A program made the translations under genes and the position numbers. A DNA stretch of 64,000 bases. Source: Cryptomeria japonica (lineage: Eukaryota > Streptophyta > Pinopsida > Cupressales > Cupressaceae). Shown piece by piece: positions 32,669 through 43,750 of the stretch; position 1 is the stretch's first letter, and each line of letters starts with the position of its first letter. The notes beneath the pieces are model-generated. The model worked only from the letters and a program-made list of their open reading frames with translations, searched no databases and was not told where the DNA came from. The DNA is taken from the NCBI RefSeq assembly GCF_030272615.1, contig NC_081414.1, forward strand, positions 337,508,502 to 337,572,501, read 5' to 3'.

Positions 32669-32673
32669 CCCCA

Positions 32674-33960
32674 CACAGCCATGAATACCCTCATGCACTT
32701 CACGTAGTGCCCATTCAATCTCTTGTTTCTCTAGGTACCTTAGGAGGGAACCATCGAAATGCCTTCTGAATAGGGTGTCTCCAAAGATGGTGTAACAAGC
32801 ATAGTGGCAGATGAAGGTTTGTTGTTGGGTTTTGGTGAGGTGGGGAAGGATGATGTTGTATTTTAGGTAGGTGAAGGTCTCTTAATACCAAGGGGATTTG
32901 GGACCAATGAGTACACATACCATTTCAGACTCAGGTAGATCGTATGTTGGTATGAGAAGTTACTTGACCAAAAACTCACATTTCTGACTATGTGTCGGCA
33001 TCTGAAGGAGAGAACTGATAGTGGCCATTCCATCTACAACTCTATTGTTTGTACATAGAATTTGATGAAACTTGATTGATGTAAAGTGCTACTTGAGATC
33101 CTCAACCATACTATGGTAAAGAAGATTTTCATATTTAATTTGATACTCATTGTTGACCTATTTAATGACAAGTTGGGAATCACCATAGACATGCAATTCC
33201 AATATCTTCCATTAGACAACCAAGCGAAGTCCAGTGATCAATGCCTCATATTCTACAATATTATTGGTGCATGCAAAGGCTATCTTGTATGATTTAGGGA
33301 TGAAATCTCCTTCAGGTGTGACCAACAATATTCCTGTCCCGATCCATTCAATGTGCAAGAACCATCAAAACACAACTTCCATGTGGAAGACATAGTGACA
33401 GTCATTATGGATTCATCTGGGAATTTTATGAGGATAGGGTGATCACCTTGAAGGCAAGCATCTACCAATTGATCTGCTATTACTTGCCCTTTGATTGCCT
33501 TTCTATCTACATACTCAATGTCGAACTTGCTTAGTAACATGACCTATTTAGCAGTTCTCCCAGTGAGAGAAACCTTTGATAAGAGATACTTGAGAAGGTC
33601 AATCTTATCAATCAATTTTGTTTTGTTGTTAATCATGTAGTGTTGGAGTTTCTATATGTTGAAGACAAGCTCTAAGCATGCCCTTTCAATAGGGGTATAA
33701 TTGAGCTCATACCCTACTAAAGTGCGATTGATGTAGTAAATAACATACTCTTTTCCCTAATCATCTGTCTGTGCTAGTAATACCCCCAATGCCACTGCGG
33801 TTGTTGATATATACAAAAGGAATGGTTGTCCTGGAATAGGAGGCATGCAAACTAGAGGTGATGATAGGTATTCCCTAATTTTCTCAAAAGCCTTCTCACA
33901 CAAGCAATCCCATCTGAACTTGGTATCTTTGTGGAGTAATTGTGCAAATGGGTGACATTT
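32674..33960 (-). pseudogene. Tat-1 RNase H pair and integrase N-terminus
   Basis: The first RNase H is read from about 33900 to 33480: KEYVIYYINRTLVGYE, YTPIERACLELVF, LQHYMINNKTKL, LLSKFDIEYVDRKAIKGQ and VIADQLVDACL. This is the RT-proximal type with its connection. A second domain, about 33400-32980, reads WKLCFDGSCTLNGSG, TGILLVTPEGDF, ACTNNIVEYEALITGL, VYGDSQLVI; this is the archaeal-type RNase H found in Tat elements, with the Asp of FDGS, the Glu of EYEAL and the Asp of GDSQLV all kept. A frameshift lies near 33340. The reading ends in EIEWALREVHEGIHGC, the first half of the integrase zinc finger, where the solo LTR enters. Confidence 0.82.
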
Positions 33961-33969
33961 ATCTACGAG

Positions 33970-34785
33970 CTATGAAATGAAGTGTCTGATGGATTGGAGC
34001 TTCCCTTGAAGGATGCATAACTGCCTGAGAGTTTTGGGGGGAGGCATTTCCATAATGGCTTTCACCTTTGCAGGATCAACTTCTATGCTTCTGCGAGAAA
34101 CAATGAAACCTAGCGGTTTCTCAGATGTAACACCAAAGACGCACTTTTTAGGGTTGAGGTGCAACTTATACTTTTCTAATCTCTCAAAGATCTTCCTTAG
34201 GATAGGGATATGCTCATTTCTTATCTTGGATTTTCCTAGGAGATCATCCACATAATCTTCCATGATTTTGTGCAAGAGGTCATGAAAGATGGTTGTCATT
34301 TCTCGCTAATATGTTGCTCCGATGTTTTTGAGACCAAAAGGCATGACTTGATAACAAAAGGTGCCCCAAGGTGTTATGAATGTTTTTTTGCATTGGTCCT
34401 CTTCTGCTATCCTAATATAATTATATCTAGAAAACCTATCCACGAGTGACAACATTTCATGTCCTCTTGTAAGATCTACGATCATGTCTATGTTGGGAAG
34501 TGAGAAATCATCCTTAAGGCATGCTTTATTCAAATCTTAGAAATCTGTGCAAATGCGGATGCCCCCAGTAGCTTTTCTGATAGGGACATTGTTGGACACC
34601 CAGTCAGGATAATCTATTGGTTTTATGAATCATGTGTCCAACATATTTTGAAGTTATGCCTTGACGAGGAGTGAAATATGTGGATGCATCTTGTGTAATT
34701 TATGCTTTATAGGTTTGACATCTGGATGGATGGTAAGATTGTGGACTACTAATTCTGGACAAAGGCTTGGCATGTCAACATGTGA
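33970..34785 (-). pseudogene. Tat-1 reverse transcriptase
   Basis: Two minus-strand frames (34533-34306 and 34299-33970), with readable flanks, encode a gypsy RT: VSNNVPIRKATGGIR (about 34590), LNKACLKDDFSLPNIDMIVD, LSLVDRFSRYNYIRIAEEDQ, KTFITPWGTFCYQVMPFGLK, then the active site EDYVDDLLGKS with YVDD at 34243-34254, and LRKIFERLEKYKLHLNPKKC, GFIVSRRSIEVDPAKV. A TAG after GATY and stops in the palm N-terminus (about 34545, 34640 and 34670) disable it. The catalytic YVDD itself is intact. Confidence 0.88.
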
Positions 34786-35945
34786 CTAGGAAAAAATGAT
34801 CTTTGTTTCTAAGAGAAAATTGATGAAGCTCTGTTTCTCTTGATCCGACAAGGACTTATCAATGAGCATGTTTTTTGGGGTATCTTCAGTGCCCACATTG
34901 ATAGTGTTTGTTTCCTCTATAAGAAAGGTTGACCTATCTTGTTGTGAGGGAACAATGGTAGGGAGGTTAATTCCCTCATCCTCAAGCGCTTGGTCCAAGT
35001 TTTCACTTAAGGACAGACCCTTTATTTTTACTTTTTCCTCATCCAAAGGTGCCCTGGGGAGGTTCTCACCCAAGGAATCATGATTTTTCTTTTTATTGTA
35101 TTTTTTGCAACTAAGGGCATTGACCTGACTACCAAAGTATCCATTTTCATGTAGTTGGATCCCATGAACACTATTGCAGTCTTCTAAATTGTGCATAGTC
35201 AGGAGAGTCATGAGAGCATTATCATCGACACATATGCTCAAAGTAGGTTTGTCTCATTGGTCCCAGTCTATAAGCTTGAGGTGGACAAGTTGTAGTTCAT
35301 ATGGAGTGTAAGAGATTATGGGGGTGATAGTGTTGACATGGGTGTCAAAGAAGATGTCATCTTGGTAGTCAATAGATATTTCATGGAATTCCTCTTCATC
35401 GGAGTCTTTGACATCCAAAGGGGAATCTGAAGGGGTACCAACGACAGTGATCTTAGGTACTAGAGGGTAACCCAAGCCCCTGTTATACTTGTATGAGGTG
35501 GGATTTATTTGTGCTTTGATTCCTTTTTCTTCCAGCCCCAGGTCATGTCCTTTATAACCCATCTTATCCACTATGGTTGATGCTTTTGGATACACCTCCT
35601 TGGGAATCTTTGCTAGTTCTTCATCCTCTTCTCGATACAACCAAGAGGAAACATTTGTCTTGACACTCTCTTCATCAAGTGGGCCCCATTGCTTGAAGGT
35701 GGTGTCTTTGCATTGTATAGTAGGTTTTTGATCTTTTTTTAAATTTCTTTGGGCTTGCCAAATGACTTGGGAGATAAGGGGAGTCTTTCCACAAGTATGA
35801 CATCCTCAAGTTTGTACTCTCTGTAGCCATTGTCTACAACCTTGACCTTAGGTTCTTCTTGAGATGAAGTGGAGGCAACTTTAGATGCATTAGATGGAGG
35901 AGGTAGAGTGGGTCTGTTTAGTGGGTAGTGGTATGGATGTTTCCC
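34786..35945 (-). pseudogene. Tat-1 linker between protease and RT
   Basis: Frames 35640-35254 and 35241-34786 form a single region split by a stop. The first has LAKIPKEVYPKASTIVDKMGY and a GLGLEEKGIKAQINPT-like G-patch-style motif (DKMGYKGHDLGLEEKGI), seen in many plant gypsy polyproteins just after protease. The second is acidic with charged repeats and ends at the RT entry. No catalytic motif. The stretch 35645-35945 carries only weak coding pattern. Confidence 0.6.
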
Positions 35946-36430
35946 CTCTAAGAGTTTGCAATATTGAAAAGGTCACGAATCACCTCTGATAGTGATTTCT
36001 TTTCCATTGAATGGGAATTTAAGGCATTGGTGGTAAGTGGAGGAATGGCTTGAAGGGAATGAAACCATGGATGACCAAGGAGAATGTTATAAGGGAGGTC
36101 AAGATCTAAGACTTGGCAAGGGGTCTCAACTATAATAGGGCCCACTTGAAGAGGTAAAGTGATCATGCCTTTGGAAACCCTTTCCGCATCATCATAGGCT
36201 TTTATTGTGATTTTTCCTAATGGGTCAACCAAGTCCTTAGAAAGTCCCAATTGTCTTATTAACTTATATGTATAGAGATTGAGTCCAAATCCACCATCTA
36301 TCAAGATGCATTTAACCTTGTGTTACTGGATAAGAGCTTCAATGTGTAATGGTTTATTATGATCATCATCGGAGGGGGTGTCATTGGAGGTGAAGACAAG
36401 GTGGTGTTGATCAGCAAGGTTTCCAATGAG
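35946..36430 (-). pseudogene. Tat-1 aspartic protease
   Basis: Reading from about 36420: LVFTSNDTPSDDD, PLHIEALIQ, a stop, HKVKCILIDGGFGLNLYTY, then MITLPLQVGPIIVETPCQVL, LPYNILLGHPWFHSLQAIP. The layout (K....ILID.G..LN at the active site and YN.LLG.PW before the end) is that of plant gypsy proteases. The active triad is D-G-G rather than D-S/T-G. One in-frame TAA lies just before the active site. Confidence 0.78.
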
Positions 36431-38895
36431 GGCTTGGAACTAGGTAGCATTGATATTGTCAGGAACATGTGATTCAAGGAGGGATTGTTCCAAAATCTCC
36501 TTGTGAACGGGGGAGGTCTTGAGGAGATCTAGGATGGAAATCTATACAAGAGTCTTCCCAAGGTGATCAAGGAGGTCATATCAGCGGGTGGCTGACTTGG
36601 GGGAGGTTTCAATGGAGGAGAAGCTCCTTGGACAATCACTCTTCCATAGTGGGTGGTTACATTATATTCATTCTGAGAATGGGAAGTGGAAGGCATGATG
36701 CCTTGAATGACTATTTTGGCAGGGTTGATCCTGCTTGCCGGTTGTTAAGGGGGAGGACCACCTTAAATAGTGATCCTAGGTCTATTTTACGAAGGGGGAG
36801 ACTTAGCTCCCTGAACAGTGATCACATTGACATGATTATCTGGGGGCTCTATACATCCCACCAAGGAGTCAAAGCTAGTTATATGATTAGTATAATCATA
36901 GTTGACTGTATTAGATGATGAGGCCTTTCCTTTATCATGCTTCGGGAAGGGTTCCTAGTACATCTTGAGTTTATCATTATTATTACTAGGTTTTTTTGTT
37001 GCTAGCTCAATATCACCCTTACAAATGAGATCTTGGATATAGTTCTTTAGTTTCATACATTTTCATGTAGCATACCCATTTTTGTAGTGACAGTGACAAT
37101 ACTCATTCTCATTATACCACCTAGGTTTGGGTTGGTTAGGATCAAACAGGCGAGTTATCAGAAATACAACTACACTAGCTTGGAAAAGTTTTTGGAACAT
37201 AACCTCAATGGGCTCAACAAGAGGATTATACTCCCTTGGAGTCTGATTATTAGATCAGGGTGGTCGCCCCTGGATGGAGACGTTGTTGGCAGGCCTTTGA
37301 GATTGATTTTGATTATTTTTTTGATTGTTGAATTGATTGTTAGTGGTGGTGGGTTTAGAGGGAGAAACCATAGTTTGGACCCGCTTTGCGTCAGTGACAC
37401 CATCGTTGACTGCATTCTTGTTTTTGGACCAAAATTTTGGTTTGTCATTGTTATAAGATGAAGTGTTCTAGTTTGATTTCTGATAATGCTTTAGAGTGCC
37501 CTCTTCTAACAAGAATTGTTCAAGGGCTAAGCCTTTATTAGTCAACTTTTGGAAAGAATTTATACACTGAGCTATCAAGGGTTTTGATAGTTTGGGTACC
37601 AGATTCTTATAAAACAGTTCAATTTGTTGTTCCTCTGGCATATCCCACTAAATTTTTTTGATGAGATGTCACCATATTTGCAAGAATTTGTAAAAGGTTT
37701 CTCTAGGCCTCTGTTTTGTGTTACATAGGTCCATCATAGAAACATCATTCAACATATTATAAGCATAGTTGGCCACAAAATTTTCTTCCAAGTCTGAGAA
37801 GGAAGTGATAGAACCGTGAGGTAAGGATGAGAACCATGCAAGTGGATCTCCTGTGAGACTTTTAGGGAAAAGTCTTCAAAGGTACAAATCACTATAGGAG
37901 ACCTCTTGACATAAGATGTGAAACTCATGAACCTTGTCTCAGGGATCATTGTGGCCTTCGTACTTCGTGAACTTAGGCATCTCAAACCCTAGCAAGTAAG
38001 GTATGACTGATATTGACAGATCATAAGAACACATACATAATTCCTCAAACGAATAAGGTTATCTTTTGTTAGTCCCTTCCTTCATTTTTTTGATGATGTT
38101 CTTCATGCCCTGAATTTATTTGATTAAATCATGTTGTGGATCTTAGACATGGTGGACCATTTGCCTTGGGTATCTAGTGAGTCGTGGATGATGCACCACT
38201 ACCACTAATATATTGATAATACAAAGAAGAGGGATATGAGATGTTATGACTAATGTGACGGGGACCTGAGATGTGATGATTGGTCATGACCCACCGGTTA
38301 TGGTAGAATGAGAGAGAAGTATTGATGAAATTAGTGGTATCATTGAGGGGAATAGAAGATTAATGAATAGAAATATGTGGGAAAGTAGAAGAGGATGGGA
38401 TAGAAGCATGTTGAAGGATAGATGTGATCGGGTTGGATAATGGTATAGATTCTAGAAAGGAAGAAGATGGTTGGATGGAAATTGTAGGGATGGATACTGT
38501 AGGTGCTATGGATTGAGGATGAGTATAGGGTCGATAATGAGATTAGGAGCAAGTTCTCCTTGTGTTTGTTGATCAAGAATGGATCTATCAAAATCAGGGG
38601 GAAGACGAGCCCCATTTTCAATGAGGGTCCTTAAGAGACCACTAGGATTATGTTGAATGAATTTCTCCATCATTTTTTGTTTGTATGAATTCTCTAGGAA
38701 TGTTTGCATTTCTGGGGGGAGGTCATCTTGGTCAACCACGTTAGGGTCCACTTGAGATTGTGGATTTTGAATGTCTTGTTGCAAATTTTACCCTTATGTA
38801 GGATCTTGTGTAGGATCATGATATAGGACACTAATGTCTGACATACCATATTGTTGCTCAGCTATTTTAATCTTTTGAGATCGAGTTGTGACCAT
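36431..38895 (-). pseudogene. gag: Tat-1 gag
   Basis: The start MVTTRSQKIKIAEQQ at 38895 is a usual gypsy/Tat Gag beginning. An acidic-proline linker follows (38784-38506), then the capsid domain at about 37985-37540: MPKFTKYEGHNDPRDK, FPKSLTGDPLAWFSSLP, and MPEEQQIELFYKNLVP. Downstream, at about 37080-36950, a knuckle-like CHCHYKNGYAT.KC is followed by LKNYIQDLICKGDIEL, matching the single 'YC.YH...GH.TE.C' motif of Tat Gag. Frameshifts are common (near 38500, 37750 and 37440) and several stops occur. It lies directly upstream of the protease. Confidence 0.78.
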
Positions 38896-41713
38896 AAAAT
38901 AATAACCTTAGAGAAGATTGTTTGGAAGAAAGATCTTGATGAAAGGACTTAGCAAAAATTTTAGATTTTGATTGAATTTTATGAAGTTGGATTGAATGAT
39001 TGATTGGGTCCTTAGATTTGGAAAAAGTTTGATTAAGATTACACCTTAGTCCTTGGATGAGGATTTTAGGTGGGGGATGTTGATGATGAAAAACCATAAA
39101 TAAGGTGACAACCAAGTTGGGTGAAATTTAGACCTTAGGATAATGATCAAAGTCTCTTTCTACTAAGGATTGACTAATGATCCTAAGCAAAATAAAGACA
39201 TGGGATTAGGGTCTTGATCGACCAAAAGAAATAAAAATAAAAATGAGCCAAGGGTACTTGGGGAAGATTCTTCCCCAAGAACTAAGGCCAATTGATTAAA
39301 GATGAGGTCTAAATAAAACTTCATAAGGTGTAAACTTAAAGGGAGGTTGATTTTATTTAGATGATTTGATTGAATAATTGGATGATTGATTAAGGATTGA
39401 TTCGATTGATTGAGGGTTGACTTGATCAAGGTTTGATTATCAAATTGATTGATGTGCTAAGTCCTTAGAAAAGGTGGATGATGAAAGGTCAAAGAGGGAT
39501 GATAGTTATGACTAGAAGAAAGTGATGACTAGGTTATCCTTGACAAGGAAATGACTCAATAAGTGATAGGTTCGGATGGAAAACTATATGAAGGGATGCG
39601 ACCACCCTGATTTTGATGATAGTTGGTATTGAAAGACAAGCCTGATCCTTGGTGTATGGTGTAGGTTCTTAGTTCATCACTAGCATCAAACTCATTGCTA
39701 TGATCATGGGTATATTCATGATATCGATGCAAGAAGGTCCTATGTTTGACCAGGAGTTTGCAATTGGTATACCAAAACTTTCGACGTCTAATGATTTGGG
39801 CTTGGGTGATCTTCTTCTTGATTGGATGGTGGATAGACTTCTTGGGATGCTTGTACAACTTAGGCTTATGGAACATGAGGTGGAAATGAGGCGAACTTGC
39901 TTTGGACTTGTATGTAAGTGTGAAAATTTATGATTTGGAATGTTGGTCAAATATGGAGGATAAGGAAGTTGTTTGTCAATCTACTCTTGGAAAGAAAACA
40001 TCATGCACAGAGAACACATTGGCCAAGTATACCACCCAATAATGAGTGTACAAGTGATAAGGGGCCTCGATTATCCCAAATTGATTTTATGGGTATAGCA
40101 CAAATGAAAACACTTTAAGACAACACAACTTAGGCTGAAAAGTGGAAACCACTTGATAAGCCCCTCGCAAAAGAAATACCTCACTTGGGTGAACACAGAG
40201 ATTCTGGTAGCACTGGCTCCACTCCATGACACTCACTTATCGAGCATACCATATTCTCTTACCCCAAAGATCTAAGGATCTATTACATGGGGAATTTATA
40301 TCTCATCCTGAGTGGATACATGAGGGGTAACTTCAAGGTACGATCCACATCCCCTGCACTATCAAATGTAGGATTTTGTCTACTAAAATTGGTGTCTACT
40401 ATAATTTCCAAGGGATCACCAATCCAATGACAGATTCTTGAAGCAAGCCACTTAAGGCTCTAACAAAGTTTATCGATGCAGGGAAGGCCCCCACATACGT
40501 CAAATTCACTCAGCACTCTAGCTACTTGACCAACTTATTTATATAGCGGCTCGGGAAACCCGCTCAAGATCACATCAGGAGAATTGATATTCCTGATGTG
40601 TTCCAATTTGAGATACTCTTATGGGGTGATGAAATCCCCAATCAAGAAATACCCCTTAACTACTAAAATAAAAAGAGAGTGTTGTTGATCACTCGTTCTC
40701 TTACACCCAAGATTCGTGAAGGTGAGGGGAGAGTATACTAGTGTGCCACGGTGGGTCCACGCAACATGAAGTGTGCAAATACATAAGACACAAAAGATAG
40801 TTGTTCATTTTAGTCCCACGTGAATAAGGTTTTCTCTCTAGAAAGCACAAAATAAAACTAAAATAGTAGAAAAAATGAGTCTTTGACATGCGTGCTGCAA
40901 GAAATAGGATTAGTAGTTTTATTTTTGACCTTGGAAAAATGAAAAAGAACCTGCAAAACTTAAAAAATGATTAGTAATCAAAAACCCCTAAGGATATAGC
41001 ACATGCACTGATCCATAGGCGGATGCGCTGCAGTGCTTGCACAAGCACTGAAGTGAGTATGCGGCCCTAAAAATAGAAACAACGAGAAAACTTGAAATTT
41101 TTAATTTTTTTAAAATTTAAATTTGAATTATACCCGAGATGGATGCACTGAGTTATGATGCATGTGCTAATGTGTGTGCGGAGGTGCCAAAGGACAAAAA
41201 CCTAACACTACCAATTAGCCAAATTTTGAAAATTAAAATTCAAAAAGTGGCGGGCTTTTGGGTTCAGTGTAGGTGCTGAACTAGAGCGCATGCACTAATT
41301 CACCTGCAAACCCGAGAACCTATTTAATTGCCTAGAATTAATGAAAAAACAAACTAGAACTTATCCTACAATTGTTTTTAAGTTCATTTCAGGTGTTTTC
41401 TAATGTTTTTGTGAATTTTTTTATTAGTAGAAAGCAAGAAATTTGAAGCTCTAAAACAAGTGTCAAAAGACACTATGGCGCATAGGCTAATGCACGCGCT
41501 GATGCGTTGATTTGCAAAACCTACAAAAATGGTGGTTAGGAAATTCAAATTTTAAAATGGAGGTGCAAAATCATGGATAACACGCTGGAGCAATGGGGCA
41601 AATGCGTTGAAGTGCAGACTGTTGCGCAAAAGCAGCAATTTGCGAGCTAGAAACACTAAAAACTCACAAAAAGGTTAGAAAATGGGATGTGGGTCCCACC
41701 AGGCATGCCAAAA
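38896..41713 (-). other. Tat-1 5' leader and candidate primer binding site
   Basis: No recognised domain; the small frames at 39163-39429 and 39556-39950 show no family motif. Immediately after the 5' LTR the minus strand reads TTTTGGCATGCCTGGTGGGA (41713 downward), which may contain the primer site, but I cannot name the tRNA. Words related to GCGCATGCACT are scattered at about 41000-41030, 41140, 41280, 41475-41510 and 41580-41625. Confidence 0.5.
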
Positions 41714-42989
41714 TGAACCAAGGGAAAATGCAAGCAAGGTTATTAGGTTAGTTTAAACTCAATTACCATGAAGATCAAATAAAATGCATAAACTAACACT
41801 AATATACCTTGCAAGAGAGGGTTCTCTCTTGTTCCTCCGATTTGGACTCTTGTTAAAGCCAAGGATGCGACCCTCCTTGACTTTTTTGGGTTAGTCCAAT
41901 ATTGGGATGTGGGTTGCTCTCCAAATTACACAACAAGGGATGGATATGGATGAAGGTTAAGTGCTCAAAGATGGATTATGGATGCAAATATGGCTATAAT
42001 GTAGATGCTCTTGATGGATAGCTAACTAAAATGGAAACATGAGATTACTTGACTTGGAGATGGGGAATGAAGGGGAGGAGACCCCAATTAATAGATTTGA
42101 GAGAGATATATTGAATGGTTGAGATTGAAGATGAATCAAGGGTGGAGATTGAAGGAAAGGGAGCACATAGATTCAGAGGACATGAGATGACAAGTGTGGA
42201 GACCAAGAGATTTGTTATAAAGGAATTTCTTGTCTCCACACTCCACAATGTAAATGGGGAAGAGATCCCCAAGTACATAGGGAAGATAAAAATGAATTAA
42301 AAATTCCTTGGGGGATGAAGATGAAATTAAAAATTTCCAAATTATTGGATGCATAGGGGAATGCGACATGAAAAGGAATTTAAAATTCCTTGGGAAGGTG
42401 AAAGGTATGTGAGAATGTGACATTTTGAAATCCTTGAAATGACCCAATTGGGTGCATTTAAGGTGGAAGGTGAGGAGGGGACAAGTGGATTTAGCCATAA
42501 ATGGTTATGAGTTGACTTGGTGGCTAATCATGGGGATTAACCACTAGAAAATGATTAAGAATGTGATAAGGTGAGATAATGAGGGTTTAGAAGACAAGTC
42601 GGATTTGTAGAAGGATTTGACAAGAGGAGAGAGAATGAGTGGGGGAACTTAAAATTGAAGAATAATGTTAAGCATGATTATGAGGGATTCTAAAAGAATT
42701 AATTAGGCTAATGAGGATTTAGAGAGAGACGGACTTGGAGGAATCACTTAATTTAGTTAATTGATTTAGATCAATTAAGTAAGGGTTTTTTTATAAGAAT
42801 TAGATAATTAGACAACCTTAGAAGAATAAGAAATAATTGATTTAATTAAATAATCAATTATTTGGACTATAGTGACAGGATTAAATTTAATTAATACTGA
42901 GAAGAATAAAGGCTAGCATAATTAAATAAATAAATTATGTAGAAAGGATAAAATAAAATATTTATTTTAATTAATTTTGGACGTCTACA
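41714..42989 (-). repeat. 5' LTR of Tat-1 (1276 bp)
   Basis: On the minus strand it begins TGTAGACGTCCAAAATTAAT and ends CCCTTGGTTCA, homologous to 16538-17822 in the same orientation. Followed on the plus strand by CTCAA (42990-42994), the target-site copy matching 16533-16537. Confidence 0.88.
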
Positions 42990-43213
42990 CTCAATTAAAT
43001 GAAAAAATTGATTGAAAGAATAAAGAGCAATAATGCAACCTCCTAGGAAATTGAAATTTCAAATTAGGATTATGTAAAAATAACCTCTTAATTTTAAAAT
43101 TAAAATTATCCAAAAGAGATTGAATTTTTAAATTAGGGCCTTGTGAAAATAACCTCTTAATTTTGAAATTTAAGAATTGAAAGAATCAATTTAATTTTAA
43201 ATTTAAAAATTAG
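42990..43213 (-). other. Leader fragment of TRG-2 between Tat-1 and Copia-B
   Basis: About 220 bp of AT-rich sequence with two repeats of a unit ending AATAACCTCTTAATTTT (about 43078 and 43147). By position it is TRG-2 sequence upstream of gag, continuing from 16537. I see no other feature. Confidence 0.45.
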
Positions 43214-43406
43214 TGTTGGCATTGTGTTGTCATTGATGTCAACTGATAAGTATAGCATGTCACTGGTATGCAAGGTGTATGCCAGATGCAACTAGGAGAT
43301 GTTACCGGTATGAATGTTCACCGATAAGAAAACATAAGAAAACAAAGAGATAAACTGGTTCTGTCAATTGGTATGCAGGAAGGTGCAGTACCAAACAATA
43401 AATAGG

Positions 43407-43544
43407 TGTTTGCAATGGGCCAACATCCCTCGCGGAGATTCACGACATGGGTTAACAACCTCCTGTGGATTCTATAAGTCTAGTGGTTGTATCGGGCATT
43501 GACAGGTTGATCTTTTGGTGCAACGACAACCCTATCTTGTAACA
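43407..43544 (+). repeat. TRIM-1 5' LTR (138 bp)
   Basis: TGTTTGCAATGGGCCAAC at the start, ATCTTGTAACA at the end. Confidence 0.9.
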
Positions 43545-43612
43545 AGTGGTATCAAAGGTTGGTCACAGGTTTGAATCACATAGGCCATGGTGAGTGATGT
43601 TGGGAGGGGGAT

Positions 43613-43750
43613 TGTTGGCAGTGGGCCAACGTCCCTCATAGAGATTTGCGACATGATTTAACAGCCTCCTATGGATTCTATAAGTCTAATGGTTCTATCG
43701 GGCATTGATAGGTCGATCTTTTGGTGCAACGACAACCCTAGCTTGTAACA
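43613..43750 (+). repeat. TRIM-1 3' LTR (138 bp)
   Basis: TGTTGGCAGTGGGCCAAC at the start, AGCTTGTAACA at the end; same length as the 5' copy. Confidence 0.9.

Larger units (their letters stand above)
16538..42989 (-). mobile_element. Tat-1: giant Tat-lineage Ty3/gypsy retrotransposon (26.45 kb with insertions)
   Basis: Two homologous LTRs in the same orientation (41714-42989 as 5', 16538-17822 as 3') enclose gag, protease, RT, two RNase H domains, integrase and an antisense plant mobile domain ORF. The five bases outside each end are the same, CTCAA at 16533-16537 and at 42990-42994, which ties the two LTRs to one insertion. A polypurine tract (AAAAGAGGGACAAAA on the minus strand, 17823-17837) abuts the 3' LTR. 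Without Copia-NA and the solo LTR at 31036 the element is about 18 kb. The order RT, RNase H, second archaeal-type RNase H, integrase is the hallmark of the plant Tat lineage. Confidence 0.88.
43407..43750 (+). mobile_element. TRIM-1: 344-bp terminal-repeat retrotransposon in miniature
   Basis: Two 138-bp direct repeats (43407-43544 and 43613-43750; TGTT...TAACA ends) enclose only 68 bp. That core contains a primer site, TGGTATCAAAGG (43547-43558), and a purine tract, GGGAGGGGGAT (about 43602-43612). ATAGG flanks it at 43402-43406 and 43751-43755. The second LTR of Copia-B lacks it, so it inserted after Copia-B did. The repeats differ at about 17 positions by eye. It has no coding capacity and would depend on enzymes of other elements. 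Confidence 0.92.

Noticed and set aside
43407-43750. Direct repeats considered as a CRISPR-like or satellite array
   Set aside because: Only two copies, with primer site, purine tract and target duplication; a TRIM explains all of it.
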